This document shows, piece by piece, positions 1 through 11,156 of a DNA stretch of 64,000 nt; the first letter of the stretch is position 1, and each line of letters begins with the position of its first letter. Location: NCBI GenBank assembly GCA_964020155.1, contig OZ026549.1, positions 2,849,633 through 2,913,632 of the forward strand, read 5' to 3'. The notes beneath the pieces were generated by a model, which made no database searches, was not told where the DNA came from, and saw nothing but the letters and a program-made list of their open reading frames with translations. This DNA comes from Chondrilla cf. caribensis. Taxonomy: Eukaryota > Porifera > Demospongiae > Chondrillida > Chondrillidae. A program made the translations under genes and the position numbers.

Positions 1-408
1 ACTTTGGGTCACACAAAAAGAAATTGAATTTGCTCAATCCACAAACCATCCCTCCCCTCAACTTGATAGCACCCATGGGTATTTCACTTGTACACATCCC
101 ATTCCTCCCCATATATAACCATACAATTTTTACATTGGACATAATAATCATATGCATAGGAGTTAAACTGTTTATATTGTGACTGTGTATTATATGTCTA
201 ATATACCACCAGATTCATCTCTCAATATATGTAATAGCTAAAGTACCTCTTGAGAAGATGCAGCAGATATACTATATAGCTTCTCGAGAGGTACTTTAGT
301 TATTTATGTGGTATGTTGCGTCAATAATTTGCTATTAATTTTGAAAGCGCACCTTTGGTTGAGCAATGATTAGTAGACATATGAATAGGAAATAAACATT
401 TATCCATA
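1..408 (+). other. Upstream block of receptor unit 1
   Basis: Non-coding. The first 180 bases match blocks near 10480-10640 (before unit 2) and 41450-41600 (before unit 5), so this is the duplicated 5' flank of a receptor unit. An imperfect hairpin lies at about 240-299 (arms AAAGTACCTCTTGAGAAG and CTTCTCGAGAGGTACTTT); the unit 2 copy at 10726-10785 has longer arms. The CArG/TATA promoter segment seen before units 2 and 6 is absent here. Confidence 0.6.
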
Positions 409-534
409 ATGGAGATGGAGAACACTGGAAAAGTCTATTTGATGAGTATTCTTCTCTGTATCATTTATTCAGCTGCCATTTCAGGTGATTTCAAGTTTCT
501 TGTCAGAATTAATATCAACACTAACAGTTAGTCT

Positions 535-1440
535 AAAGGTTTGAGGTACACAAAATAGCCGGTAAAGGGTTACTGTATTGGGTGGCATTGATCTTTTCAC
601 AGTTCCTATACGAATGCCGTCTCACGGAGCCGTCAGTAATTTAAAAAATTGAATGTAACCAGATTAGTGTGACATTCATGCATTTGGTGTACAGACCAAA
701 CAAAATTGATACAAGGAGAGTTTGATTCCACAATTATTTCATCATAGTGTCGTTAAGGTAGACAGTACTTAATTCCCAACAGCTGGTCTCTCACCGTATA
801 TTATTTTCACACCAGGTATGACACAGCATTCTTTGGTCTGCTCATTGACCGGATTAGGTGGAAAATCGATATGTTTGGAATTAACGACTGTTTGAAATTA
901 CCACCGCCTTCCTAAAACTATGCGTTTAGGCAATGACACCCACATTCCAGTACGAGATAATGCAGTTCACAGGTACAGACAGAGTTGATCTTGACGTATG
1001 TTGTAAGAGTTGTCCCCTCACTCACCTACATAATATACGGCTGTACTGGGTATAGTGGCCGTCGTCTTATTATTGATTATTACGATGAAATCGAACGGCG
1101 ATTTCGCTCCGTCTCGTTCACACCACAGTGGTTTCCTCTATTGTCTATGGTTTCACCAGATTGCACCATTATCCATGATGACACGTGCTACATCTATGTC
1201 ATGTGCGCGTGACGTCCGTCCATGCAAGTTCAAAGTGCAATTGGTACTGTACTGTAGGATGTTATTTCACACTCTATAATAGAGCGTATGGGTGTTATCA
1301 ATTACATTGTACAGTATCGACTGAGCAATCAGCAGCCTATCCAAATATCCGTCATACACACTGGCTCAAAATCCTACAGTCTACAGCCAAGATTGCAATA
1401 AGTTGCTGGTATTCCATCTTTTAGCTCATGATGAGCTTTA
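535..1440. other. Conserved CpG-bearing intron-1 segment, copy 1
   Basis: Shared with 11440-12340, 45170-45760 and 54350-55010, always inside intron 1 of a receptor unit and absent from unit 3. It is visibly richer in CG dinucleotides than the surrounding DNA. Differences between copies show no coding pattern. It may be a regulatory or non-coding RNA element, or simply carried along by the duplications. Confidence 0.45.
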
Positions 1441-1609
1441 AGTGGTCACCCAGACCACTACTATCATCCTAACCATATATGTAGTCACAATTATCTTTCA
1501 ATATATTTCATACTCAAACTCACATTCTTGCCAGGTTTGAACACACAAACATTATCTGTTTGTTTTGTTTTTGCACCTGTGTCCGAGAGTTACATATGTA
1601 TACGTGATG

Positions 1610-1780
1610 ATTGTAGAAATTCTTCGACATGCTAGATCGATTAAGATGTGTTTTATCTATGGACAGATAACGCAAGTCACAATTTTTCATCAAAAACAAT
1701 TATTCAATTCCAATTGAATAATTGTTTTTGATGAAAAATCGTGATACATTATATGTCCAAAGATAAAACACATCTTAATG
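1610..1780. mobile_element. Palindromic fold-back MITE with 11-bp target duplication
   Basis: An almost complete palindrome with inner arms at about 1683-1739 (ATCAAAAACAATTATTCAA and its complement) and outer arms reading TTAAGATGTGTTTTATCT. It is flanked by TATACGTGATG (1599-1609) and TATATGTGATG (1781-1791). The unit 2 intron at about 12500-12510 carries one uninterrupted TATATGTGATG, which is the empty site. Confidence 0.75.
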
Positions 1781-2097
1781 TATATGTGATGTTTGAATAA
1801 TAAAGCATTCCTCCCCCCTCTATGTATCAGGGAATAGTCTAGTTACAATAGCTAGACCATCCCTATCAGGTACCTGTGGTTGAATGGGGAAGGGACGGTC
1901 TAGCAAAACAAATGATTGTTTGCCACCTAAACTTTCACACCTACAGGGTATGACTTTCGATCAATTTAGTTGATAATAATGAAAAATGAATAATAATCAA
2001 AGTGGGGATAGGGCCAGGAGACATCTATATTATAGGTACATGTCAGTAAGCGCATGGAGACATGTAAAAACTTGCGGAATTGATCTCATTTACCTTA

Positions 2098-2436
2098 TCA
2101 GAAGTTGAGCATAAATATCTCGCAGGAATTATTGCAGAACATTCTTCCATAAAGGTTGATAAATTGCTGAGTAACTTGACTAAACTGCTCAATAGCCATG
2201 TTTGCTAGTCTGTTAATCACGACAGTGAAGACATGTGGACAGATGATTTGTACATTCTTGGTCTCCATATTAATATTTGGCAGTACTGTTTTGACTATAA
2301 TGGACTGGCCATGTCCATTTGGTTGGTAAACAATTGAATCACCCCCCAAAAATAGGTCCTTGATATATAGCAGAGATCTGTTCTGCAGAAAACACATAAT
2401 GATTGAGATGTCTGCACTTGATTTCACATTAGGCAT
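2098..2436 (-). pseudogene. Antisense RecQ-like helicase fragment, copy 1
   Basis: The reverse strand encodes a stretch resembling the first motifs of RecQ/SF2 DNA helicases: a Q-motif-like start, a Walker A-like QPNGHGQS, then TVLPNI and a segment where the 'SPLxSLMxDQ' region would be (here ICPHVFTVV). Only about 110 residues remain, with no DEAH box or helicase C domain. The Walker lysine is replaced by Q in this copy (GHGQS against GHGKS in copies 2 and 3). It lies in intron 1 antisense to the receptor gene and recurs at 12722-12979, 39375-39611 and 46177-46362, so it was duplicated with the unit. The family assignment rests on motif recognition only. Confidence 0.5.
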
Positions 2437-2628
2437 ATTAAGCCAGGCTGTCTATACTTTCATGTGTGACGTGTACTGCACTTAATTATTTTCTGTTCTC
2501 TCCTTTGGCAATATTTTGACAAAATCTACACATCATCACAATAGGCTGTTCTTAGGGAAACCTGTAGGAATGACATTGAAAAATAAATTTATGGTAACAA
2601 ATGGCAACTAATGGTTTTACGTAATAGT

Positions 2629-2983
2629 TGTATCCTGCCTAGGTGTGCTGCAGCAGTGATAAAGTGCTAATAGATGACCGAAGGCAAAGCCCGAGGTAAT
2701 CAGTTAGCACTTTATCTGCTGCAGCACACCTAGGCAGGATACAACTATCTTGTATCCTGGCGTGGCGAATAATAGACAATTTATATGGCAAATATGCACA
2801 TAGTCCAATACAACATATTATATGCAATAGAAATGTGTTTACTAATTTCCTGCCTTGTTCTCACGCAATTAATCCCAACAATGAAACCTGCCTGGTGAAC
2901 TGTGCACACATCAGTGACCTGTGCTTCCAGCGCTGGTGTGTGCACACTTTTCTCTTTAATCTTTCGCCGAACCAGGATACAAA
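2629..2983. mobile_element. MITE-like insertion with terminal TTGTATCCTG repeats
   Basis: The insertion begins TTGTATCCTG and ends CAGGATACAA, and contains an internal palindrome (2627-2750) whose arms read CCTAGGTGTGCTGCAGCA and complement. Unit 2 (around 13200) lacks it: there the flanking intron sequences join directly. The right two-thirds is unrelated single-copy sequence within this window. Confidence 0.6.
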
Positions 2984-3469
2984 GTATAATGAAGATTGAC
3001 AGTGGATATTGCATTCTGAATGGCTGCAGTGGTCCCATGTATGGTATATAACACAAGATGTGGGGTCAGTATTAGTGCTATACATGACACAAGCAAGTAC
3101 ATCAATGCCAATAAATCCTTACTGCAATTAGATATACAGTCACTTATATACTGCAGTGATCATAGCTGTAGCTGTAGTGATCATCGCGATCCTACTGGTC
3201 ATTATTACAATACCGAGTGTTTTGCTGGTACTGAAGAGGAAGAAACAACCACCCACAGTGCAGTGTGACAAGGAAATATGTCAGGGATTCATGACAAAGA
3301 GGCTGATATTGTGAAGACCAACCAAGATTATCAAGAATTGGATGTAAGCAAGATGGATGATGATGTGATGACCAGCAAAGACTATCAAAAACTGAATGTC
3401 AGAAAGATGGATCCTCTGGGTGATAAGGTGATGACCACGAAAAGCAATCTAATCTAATCTAACTAGGTG

Positions 3470-5720
3470 GAATAATATATATATCATTAATTTAAAAAGA
3501 GGGTCTTCACTGGTCCTGCTGAGCTGAACTAGTGTGCCCAAAACTGAGATGACATTCCCTGTCAGAATGGCAAGGCAAACTCTTTGTATCAGAAATTGAT
3601 ATGATCTCTGTTCTCCAGTGACCTTCATTTTTCAAGTCCTAATTGCACTGCACGGAGTACAGTCATATTTCAAATTTATTCATTACGTGTGTATCAGTGT
3701 TAGCGTTAGGTTTGTACATGTTGAAATAATGTTCACTTCATGATTATACCAATAGAAATAATATTATATTAATACTGTGAATTAAATGCTGCCCCACGTA
3801 AATTGCATAAGAAATATAGTATGGGTGTGAACACATAACATTGGATGGAAAATTTACAATATTTTCTTACTAAAACTGATCTATAAAAATAGAAAATGCA
3901 TGTACATGTAATCATATCAATCATAATATAAACTAATGAGTCCTAAATCTACATCCTATGGAATTGAGACTTTCTATTTACCTCCAATAAATTCACTGAC
4001 TGAATTTGAATATATCTCCTAGCTGAAGTTGAGAATTTCCATCTACTGACTACTGTCACCAGTCATATAATGAAATACTACTGTTGCAATGGTTCTTTAT
4101 TATGCATAATAAATTAAAGAATAAGAAATTACCAAATGTTGAATGGTTACATTGATTACCCTTGGATTATTTTAGTGATCACATTACATCTATTTATTTA
4201 ACTTATAATATTATACTCGTATTTTAAACACTTAATTATCCCAAAACTTCCCATATCACTGTGTGGGTGGGGTTAGTGGTTTTGAGTTAGTATAAATTCA
4301 TAGCATATTCAACGGTGTCTCAGTACCCTGCAGTGAACCGGTTTGGAAGGTTAACATAAGGTGAATACTACTGATGGCCAAGGTCAATGGAACACTAGGA
4401 TAGTATATTTATGGTATCTTATGTGAGTGTCTATAGTGTAGTCTAGCCTCGTCAACCTGCTGCTGTACCCTTTATTTCAGCTAATTCCTCCTAAGTAACC
4501 TGCAGATATAGATGTAGGATCAGTTATGTCAGATAATTATTATTGTATTTTATTAGGATAAAGGATTACAGCGGGATTGTTGGACAGTAGGAGTAGTGAT
4601 CATACAACAACTTCTGGCCATAAATAAAATCCCCTAATAACTCCTTGTTACTCGTCTACTTTCTTGATTCAGAACTACTCTAAGATTTAGTTGTATTACA
4701 GACACAATAATATATACTGCACTGTGAACAAGATATAAGTCATCCAGTTGGATTCATGATTGCAACCCAACACCAATGTATCTCATGATCCTGCAACATT
4801 AGTGTAGTGACTGATCATGAGCAATCTATACATGAGCAAAGTACAGGTTGACACCATATGTCAGTATAATCATATAGTATTGCATAAAGGCAGCATACTC
4901 AATGTAATAATTCATGTACCAGTGTGTACCATGATAGCTAGTAAGGACGGTCATCTAAGTGGAAAGATCAGTCGTGATTCTGTGGATTATTGATAATTAT
5001 TTATTGGTTCATTACCCTTTTTCACCAAAACTAGTATCGCATAGCCGGAAATGTTGGTAGGGAAGTTTCAAATTTCCCTCCAAATCATTATCTGCCAAAT
5101 TATGGCTCAAAAACACAAAGCCTAATGACACAATCCATTCTTCATTCAAGCACTTTATATTCATAGGTGAAAAATATAATAATAACCAACCAGAAGGCAA
5201 TCGCCAAAATAAAAAAAAACAAAGTTAAATTAATCCCAAATCGCCAAATATTATTCTCGTCAATATTCCCGGCTATATGGTACTTCATAAGCGAGAACTT
5301 GTAATTATAATCAAACAATTAGCATTTGGTGATTATTAGCCACAGTTGTGCAGAATTACACACGCACTGATGAAATAATAATATAAAATAACTAATCTTA
5401 CAATATAGTGGAAGTATGTTAAATTCTATAATTCTATGTCAAACTGCATAATACAATAATTTACTATGGGTATATTCTTGTGGCGTATGAACATTAACTG
5501 GAATATGTCGTAATAATGGATTATGTCTGTTAAGTTACATGTGCTTGTACTCAGTTATGTGCTCATGAGATCAGCACACACTACATTCTAATGATTTCCT
5601 ACAAAACCATAAGTTGTGAATATATTGCAATATAACTAATTAATATGTTTTCATTTTTAATATTAACCCCTTTTGTGATTATAATGGCTATCAATTATAT
5701 CACAGTGCCAATCTTCACAG
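3470..5720. other. Duplicated downstream block, copy 1
   Basis: Gene-free sequence that from about 3680 matches copy 2 (about 35790-38100); from about 4310 it also matches copy 3 (49274-51100). Landmarks shared by all three are GGATAAAGGATTACAGCGGG (4556 here) and GTGAACAAGATATAAGTCAT. The cysteine-rich peptide gene that follows in copies 2 and 3 is missing here because the block is interrupted at about 5725. I see no coding sequence. Confidence 0.65.
5034..5285. mobile_element. MITE with CATAGCCGG-type terminal repeats, copy 1
   Basis: About 250 bp with inverted ends: left GTATCGCATAGCCGGAAAT, right (reverse complement) GTACCATATAGCCGGGAAT, and ATTATCTGCCAAAT / ATTTGGCGA-type inner matches. 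The same element is at 37270-37515 and, lacking its left end, at 50030-50273. It was therefore in place before the downstream block was duplicated. Confidence 0.6.
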
Positions 5721-5731
5721 AATATATATAT

Positions 5732-5781
5732 CGCTTTTCTCCTCTCTCTCAGCAGGCTGAATTCCACTTAGCTTTCGTACC
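5732..5781 (+). repeat. SINE 3' fragment
   Basis: CGCTTTTCTCC...CAGGCTGAATTCCACTTAGC is the same 3' segment that follows the tRNA-like head at 6038. This copy lacks the head. It sits exactly where copy 1 of the downstream block stops matching copies 2 and 3. Confidence 0.55.
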
Positions 5782-6037
5782 TGTCATACACCTGCTTACT
5801 GATATATATTATGATCATCTATGATTTAAGATTAGATAAAATGATTACACCCACTAAAAACCGAGTAGACTAGGAGTATTAGTGAAGATATCTAACGAAG
5901 GTAGTAAAAGAACTGTTAACATTAACTCGCGCAAATCCATGCAGCTGTGCTGTGTGGTCTCGCCAGTGTGAGACTGCAGTTAGCAGTACCACCGGTGCAT
6001 GTAGTATGAAAGGAGAATTGTGGAGGCTGGTTTCTGT

Positions 6038-6163
6038 GGTGGCTTCGTGGCTCAGTGGTTTATGACGGCTTTAGTCAGACACCCTGGGTTCGAGTCCCGC
6101 AGTTGCCAATTTTTCGCTTTTCTCCTTTCTCTCAGCAGGCTGAATTCCACTTAGCTTTCGTAT
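6038..6163 (+). mobile_element. tRNA-derived SINE with intact A and B boxes
   Basis: The 71-nt head has a pol III A box (TGGCTCAGTGG) and B box (GGTTCGAGTCC), a 7-bp acceptor-like stem (GGTGGCT/AGTTGCC with wobbles) and a TTTTT just after it. No proper anticodon arm can be drawn, so I call it a SINE head rather than a tRNA gene. The tail (6112-6163) repeats at 5732-5781. Confidence 0.6.
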
Positions 6164-6421
6164 TACATAATACTTATAACAAAAAATAACAACATTATGT
6201 ACATGTTTTATGTACAGCAGGATTTAATTTATTCAATATTCTACATACAGTGAAACCTCCCCAACCCCCTCCTATTATCTGCCAAAGCCGCTATTCAGCC
6301 CTAGTTTTCAAAGAACAAATTAAAATGTACACGTTTAATATACTATTAATCCACCACCCGCCACAATTTTTGATGGCAAAATAATAGTATGAACTGATAA
6401 TTTCCCCCAAAAAATCCGGTA

Positions 6422-6870
6422 TTGGTAGGGAAGGTTTATTGCACAATAAGCCTGTGCAAGGCATAAGGTTGACAAATTATATCACTGGATTTACACTGAA
6501 CCACCTGAAAATAGGCCGAAGTCTCTATCAGCTGGGGGACCGAAGTCCAATTTTGATGACAACATCATGTGATTACCTCCCAGCCATCCAAATCCTCAAA
6601 AAAGGAACCACAGATAGATGTTTCCTTCTCATTTGAGCTCATCAGTGTGATATACCATATGCATAAGTTGGATATGACTGTCCTCAATGATTGTGCAATG
6701 AAACTTCCCTCTTTTTTAGGATTTGGATGACTAGGAGGTAATCAATGGTTGCCATCCAAATCAGACTTCGGCCTCCCATGCAGCTGATACGTAGAGACTT
6801 CAGTATATTTTCAGCTGTGTCAGCATAAATCCAATGATATAATTAATTTTGTCATTCTATGTATTCTTTG
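6422..6870. repeat. Large fold-back element, copy 1
   Basis: Left arm from about 6467 (GTTGACAAATTATATCACTG, ACCGAAGTCCAATTTTGATG) is repeated inverted up to about 6857. Related arms occur singly at 38890-39085 and as a second fold-back at 40690-41245. No transposase is present, so it is a non-autonomous family. Confidence 0.6.
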
Positions 6871-8441
6871 GAAAGATTGTTCACTACACTATTATATATA
6901 ATAAGATGTAATACGAGGACCAATATAATAAATATATTGGAGCTATAATATATCTGATTCAATAATATTATGATATTTGAGGCTTTGGATTAAAAGGTAA
7001 TATAAAACTTATGAATTATAAATCTTCTCTTGCTCTCATTTTTCTTGCTTCTCATGTTAATGTTTAGTTGTACAGAAGCACTAAATGATTCCTGACTCCA
7101 ACCCTTTCATTCCCTCGAGCAATTACATAACCCTTAGTGTTCAGCAAATTGGCAAGGCGACAACTGCACAATGGGCAATCAGTTAATTGTCAAAATGTGC
7201 ATGTGTGTACATGTGAGCGTGTGTTTCTATATGTAAGACACATTGTAATGAGAGCCACTCCATTTAAATTGACTGAAAAATCACATTATATACAAAATTT
7301 ATTAGTACCGGTACACACACAACAAATGAAATATAGGACAGTATCCAAGTACAAGAACAACGGATGTTCAATCTGCTGAGGGCAATGTACTTCCTGGTCA
7401 TGGATGATTACATCAGGACCTGAATGGAGATTAATGGAATTTGTAAACAAGTAAGGATATCATTAGGATCCAAACGTGATTACAAATCACATAAACAGAT
7501 AGCTACAGAATGAAAATGATTATAATAATATTATCACTGCCAATAAGGGCTAATATATTATAATTTTGCACGAATCCATATGACTATTACAGCACTTTGC
7601 AAGAACTGTGAGTCCCACGATTAGGAATAGGTCAATCAATCCAATGATATAATTAATTTTGTACATAATGTACATAGATACACGTACTGGTGGTGATAAT
7701 CCACTATTATAATATTATTACCATTATTGGTGGAATTTACGTCTTGTGTATCAAATAGGACCACAAATTCAATAGACCATTGTCAATTACATTATGCATA
7801 TGCATGCATGTACGTATGTATTATAATTTGAGTATGAATCCCACGCACAGTGTGTAACTAGGACTGTAGAATTTGAGAATCCACAGAAATTCCCTGAGTT
7901 TGTAAACTTGTTTGAGCTTGAATACCCTTGGAAGAACTTCATCTACAATAATTGTATTACTGTTCATTCCAGGTGATTCAGGTGAGGCTCACTAATAAGG
8001 CATTACATGTTCATTACATTACATGCATTACATGTTCATTTGTGAAAGGAATAAAGAATACAGTCACTATAATACAAAATGGTGGGATTGTTGAGTTGGA
8101 TACAATCAACCAATAATTCTTCGCAGTAATTGCACACCACACATGCAATTCATCACATGCACCAATAATGGTGGAATATTTCCACCAGTGTCTGTAAAAA
8201 TGTAGAAAATATGAGAAGGGCATATCCCCTACCAACCTTGACTGATGGTGACTGCAAAACAGGAATCCTTATCATGGGAACACTGACATTGGCACACACT
8301 GATAATTACACACATGTACGTACATGAACATGTTTGGAGGTCACTTGTGCTACTGTACTGACCTTTTTCGATGCCCATGCAGTGAAGATGTTGACATTCA
8401 CCCATCTCTGATTCAGTCACTTATGTGATATAGATCTATAA
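6871..8441. other. Gene-free stretch
   Basis: No supported gene. Parts of 7200-7640 match 62930-63330 near the right end of the window, so this is duplicated upstream sequence of a receptor unit. The last 110 bases match 51520-51620. A short direct repeat of CATTACATG/TTCATTACAT lies at about 8003-8040. Confidence 0.5.
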
Positions 8442-8443
8442 TA

Positions 8444-9772
8444 CAGTGCCAGCCAAAAGAAACGGAACAATTATCACGTGTTGCAAAAATGGCGCCGAAT
8501 AGGAGGGTGGAAAGAACGTCAACGAATCGTTACTAAGAACGTTTTGGCCTTAGTTACGCGTCGAAGACATGTAAATAATGCTGTTTAGGAGAATATTAGG
8601 GTTTATTGTCTATCTAGAGCTCTTTAGCGATGCCTAGACTAAGTGAATTCGATCGTACGAAAGTGGTGACATTAAGACAGCTCGGGTGGAGTTATGGAAA
8701 AATTGCAGAAGAGCTGCAATGTTCGAAGTCAACTGCTCAGCGCACATGTCATCGATATTTAGAGACCGGTACAACTGCTGACAGGGCTAAATCGGGAAGA
8801 CCAAAGCTGCTTTCACCAAGGGAAAGTCGCTTTATCGAAAGGAAGAGCCTTGCTGACCGCTTCATGACTGCACCAGCCATTGCAGCAGAATTTCAGGAGT
8901 ATTCTCATAAAGATGTCTCTGTTACCACTGTTAGACGCTGTCTAAGAGAATGTGGGCTTTTCGGGCGTGTAGCAAGGAGAAAACCTCTTCTTTCAGCAAA
9001 GAACCGAAGGAAGCGATTACTCTTCGCCAAAGAACATTTACATTGGACCTTCAATGATTGGAAAAGAGTTATTTTTAGTGATGAATCAAGGTTTCAATTA
9101 TTCTGTAGTAATGGAAGGACCTATGTGAGGCGAAGGAGAGGCGAAGAATTCAGCGAGAAGTGTATCATCCCGACGGTAAAGCACGGAGGAGGCTCCATAA
9201 TGGTTTGGGGGTGTTTTGCAGCAGAGGGAGTCGGGGGACTAGCCAGAATTACCACCAGCATGAACTCTGAAATATACCAGGGAGTACTGCAACTACATCT
9301 TCTCCCGATGATGGCTCAGAATCCTTTCATTCTCCAGCAAGACAACGCCAAGCCACATACCTCGCGTTCTACACGACGGTGGTTTGCCGACCAGGGAATA
9401 GAGGTCTTGGAGTGGCCGTCACAGTCTCCAGATCTCAATCCCATTGAGAATCTGTGGGATATCATCAGTCGGCGACTTCAGTGCCAAACGTGGAGGAAGC
9501 CAGAGGAACTTTGGCAGAAGATTCTGGAGATTTGGAACGCACTACCAACAGATATCTTACTCGAACTTGTTACTAGTATGCCTACACATTTACAAGCTGT
9601 AGTAGATGTACGTGGTGGACACACTAAATATTAATAGCTAAAAGGACATTTAGAACGATATTGTATTGTCAAAATTATCATACAAAGTGAATATTGCGAC
9701 TTTTATGACAAAATTTCGATAGCCTACGAGCAGCCATTTTCGCAATCGTTCCGTTTCTTTTGGCTGGCACTG
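8444..9772 (+). mobile_element. Complete Tc1-like DNA transposon
   Basis: The 1329-bp element has terminal inverted repeats beginning CAGTGCCAGCCAAAAGAAAC and ending with its complement, flanked by TA on both sides (8442-8443, 9773-9774). It contains one uninterrupted transposase gene. The paralogous block at about 51600-51650 has the same flanks joined at a single TA-containing sequence, giving an empty site. The insertion is thus younger than the duplication of this block. Confidence 0.92.
8630..9634 (+). CDS. Tc1-like transposase, apparently intact
   Basis: The 334-aa protein cuts and pastes its own element at TA dinucleotides. Residues 1-60 form the first paired-like helix-turn-helix (LGWSYGKIAEELQCSKSTAQ), residues about 65-120 the second HTH with a basic GRPK hook between them, and the C-terminal half is a DDE/D34E catalytic domain. 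The acid residues are visible in VIFSDESRFQ (first D), FILQQDNAKPH (second D) and SPDLNPIENLWD (E). Length and motif order match full-length Tc1 transposases. There is no stop or frameshift, and the terminal repeats are intact, so the copy could be functional or recently active. It is the only full-length transposase in the window. Confidence 0.92.
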   Translation: MPRLSEFDRTKVVTLRQLGWSYGKIAEELQCSKSTAQRTCHRYLETGTTADRAKSGRPKLLSPRESRFIERKSLADRFMTAPAIAAEFQEYSHKDVSVTTVRRCLRECGLFGRVARRKPLLSAKNRRKRLLFAKEHLHWTFNDWKRVIFSDESRFQLFCSNGRTYVRRRRGEEFSEKCIIPTVKHGGGSIMVWGCFAAEGVGGLARITTSMNSEIYQGVLQLHLLPMMAQNPFILQQDNAKPHTSRSTRRWFADQGIEVLEWPSQSPDLNPIENLWDIISRRLQCQTWRKPEELWQKILEIWNALPTDILLELVTSMPTHLQAVVDVRGGHTKY

Positions 9773-9774
9773 TA

Positions 9775-10980
9775 TAATACATAAAAAATTAATACATACA
9801 ATATATGCACACAAACAAGCAACATTTATCCTTGTGTTAAGCTATAAGCTCTAAGGGTACAGTAAATTTTTCATTGTACTGTACAATGACCTTAACATAT
9901 GTAAACAGATTTGGATGAGTGCATCTGCAGCTGAAACCTGTTTTTGCTGTCAATAATTGCATCTGTTTTCTTCAAATCATTGTCATCTAGTGGCCATTAA
10001 ACTAACTTCGCTAACAGAAGTACCTTGGTTCCAATAACAAGTACTGTTAACTGTTCATACAAGCTTGTATAGATGACGTTAGTGGACATTTAGCAATACA
10101 ATGGCAACAATTGGTGATTAGGGAAGAAAAGATCTCTTTTTATTTGAAACATTCAACCACTGATAGGCTCCAATCTCTAGCAATAAACCAGTTACTATCT
10201 GCATAGCTCCTATTATGTAATAAATATGGTGTCTGACACACAGTGGTGTGAAGCAACAGAGTGGTGAGTACCTGTTGTTAACTAAGTGATTTTATTAAAT
10301 GGAAAACAATACACACACACACAAAAGAAACTGAGCATTTTCAGAGTGAAAACATTACAGTCAGATTGGGACAGAGGGTGGGTAACCTGATAACAAATCG
10401 TTTTCAGTACCTAAAGAGCCATTATAGTAGGTATTGTATCGTTGCAGTAAACAATGAATTGATTCATTCCATACACCACAAGGACTATGGACTTTGTGCC
10501 ACACAAAAAGAAATTGAATTTGCTCGATCCACAAGCCATCCCTCCCCTCAACTTGATATCACCCATTGGTATTTCACTTGTACACATCCCATTCCTCCTC
10601 ATATACAACCATACAATATTCACATTGGACATATAATCAAATGTATAAGAGTTAAACTGTTAATATTTTGACTGTGTTATTAGTCTAATACCACCAGATT
10701 CATCTCTCAATATATGTAATAGTTAAAGTACCTCTCGAGAAGATGCAGCAGATATATCCGCTGCATCTTCTCGAGAGGTGCTAAGTCATCTTACTATTGA
10801 GTTATCTTTATCTTTATCAACAAATATCACAGAACTTTGTACAGAAACATTCCTCAACTGTGGTTGATGCCATGTCGAAATCAACCTGGAGTCACACACC
10901 CAAGCCAGAAGAAATGAAATGATGGTATCAAGATCATGTGGTGCATTCTCACATGAAAAACTCAAGGTTTCTATGACCAA
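9775..10980. other. Upstream block of receptor unit 2
   Basis: Gene-free sequence matching 51640-53320 before unit 6 in parts, and 41340-41660 before unit 5. Contains a strong hairpin at 10726-10785 (arms CTCTCGAGAAGATGCAGC and complement). The equivalent hairpin before unit 1 is degraded. Confidence 0.55.
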
Positions 10981-11057
10981 AGGAAGTACTAGCTGACTTG
11001 TAGGTATTCATGTGGACACCTTATATGGAATGACAAAGACCACAATGAATATAAAAG
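10981..11057 (+). promoter_or_regulatory. Unit 2 promoter: GGAAG motif, CArG box, TATA box
   Basis: In order: AGGAAGTACTAGCTGAC (from 10981), a perfect CC(A/T)6GG box CCTTATATGG at 11019-11028, and TATAAAAG at 11050-11057, about 100 bases before the start codon. The same three elements at the same spacing precede unit 6 (53341-53419); unit 5 keeps the CArG box but has lost the TATA. SRF-type factors bind CArG boxes and ETS factors bind GGAA; binding here is inference. Confidence 0.6.
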
Positions 11058-11156
11058 TGCATGCAGCTATTTATTACTCAGGTGAAGGAATATTCCAGTG
11101 AGCAGTGTGAGTACATATCCAGCTTTTGTACCAACTGAGGTATACACAGAAGGGAG

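Larger units (their letters stand above)
409..3457 (+). pseudogene. Receptor unit 1: relic with ectodomain exons deleted
   Basis: Exon 1 (409 or 415 to 484) encodes a signal peptide almost identical to those of units 2, 5 and 6 and ends in phase 1 at a GTGATT donor. No Ig, FN3 or stalk exon follows. Sequence matching the 3' part of intron 1 runs directly into a TM/tail exon fragment at about 3151. That fragment encodes a hydrophobic segment (TAVIIAVAVVIIAILL) followed by the YQEL/YQKL-type tail of unit 4. Compared with unit 4 it has a one-base loss near 3274, so the tail is out of frame with the TM segment, and it stops at 3455-3457 after the second repeat where unit 4 continues for two more. 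It is a relic created by an internal deletion plus 3' truncation. Confidence 0.7.

Noticed and set aside
6038..6108. Functional tRNA gene
   Set aside because: A and B boxes are good but the anticodon arm cannot be formed and the acceptor stem has three wobbles, so a SINE head is more likely.
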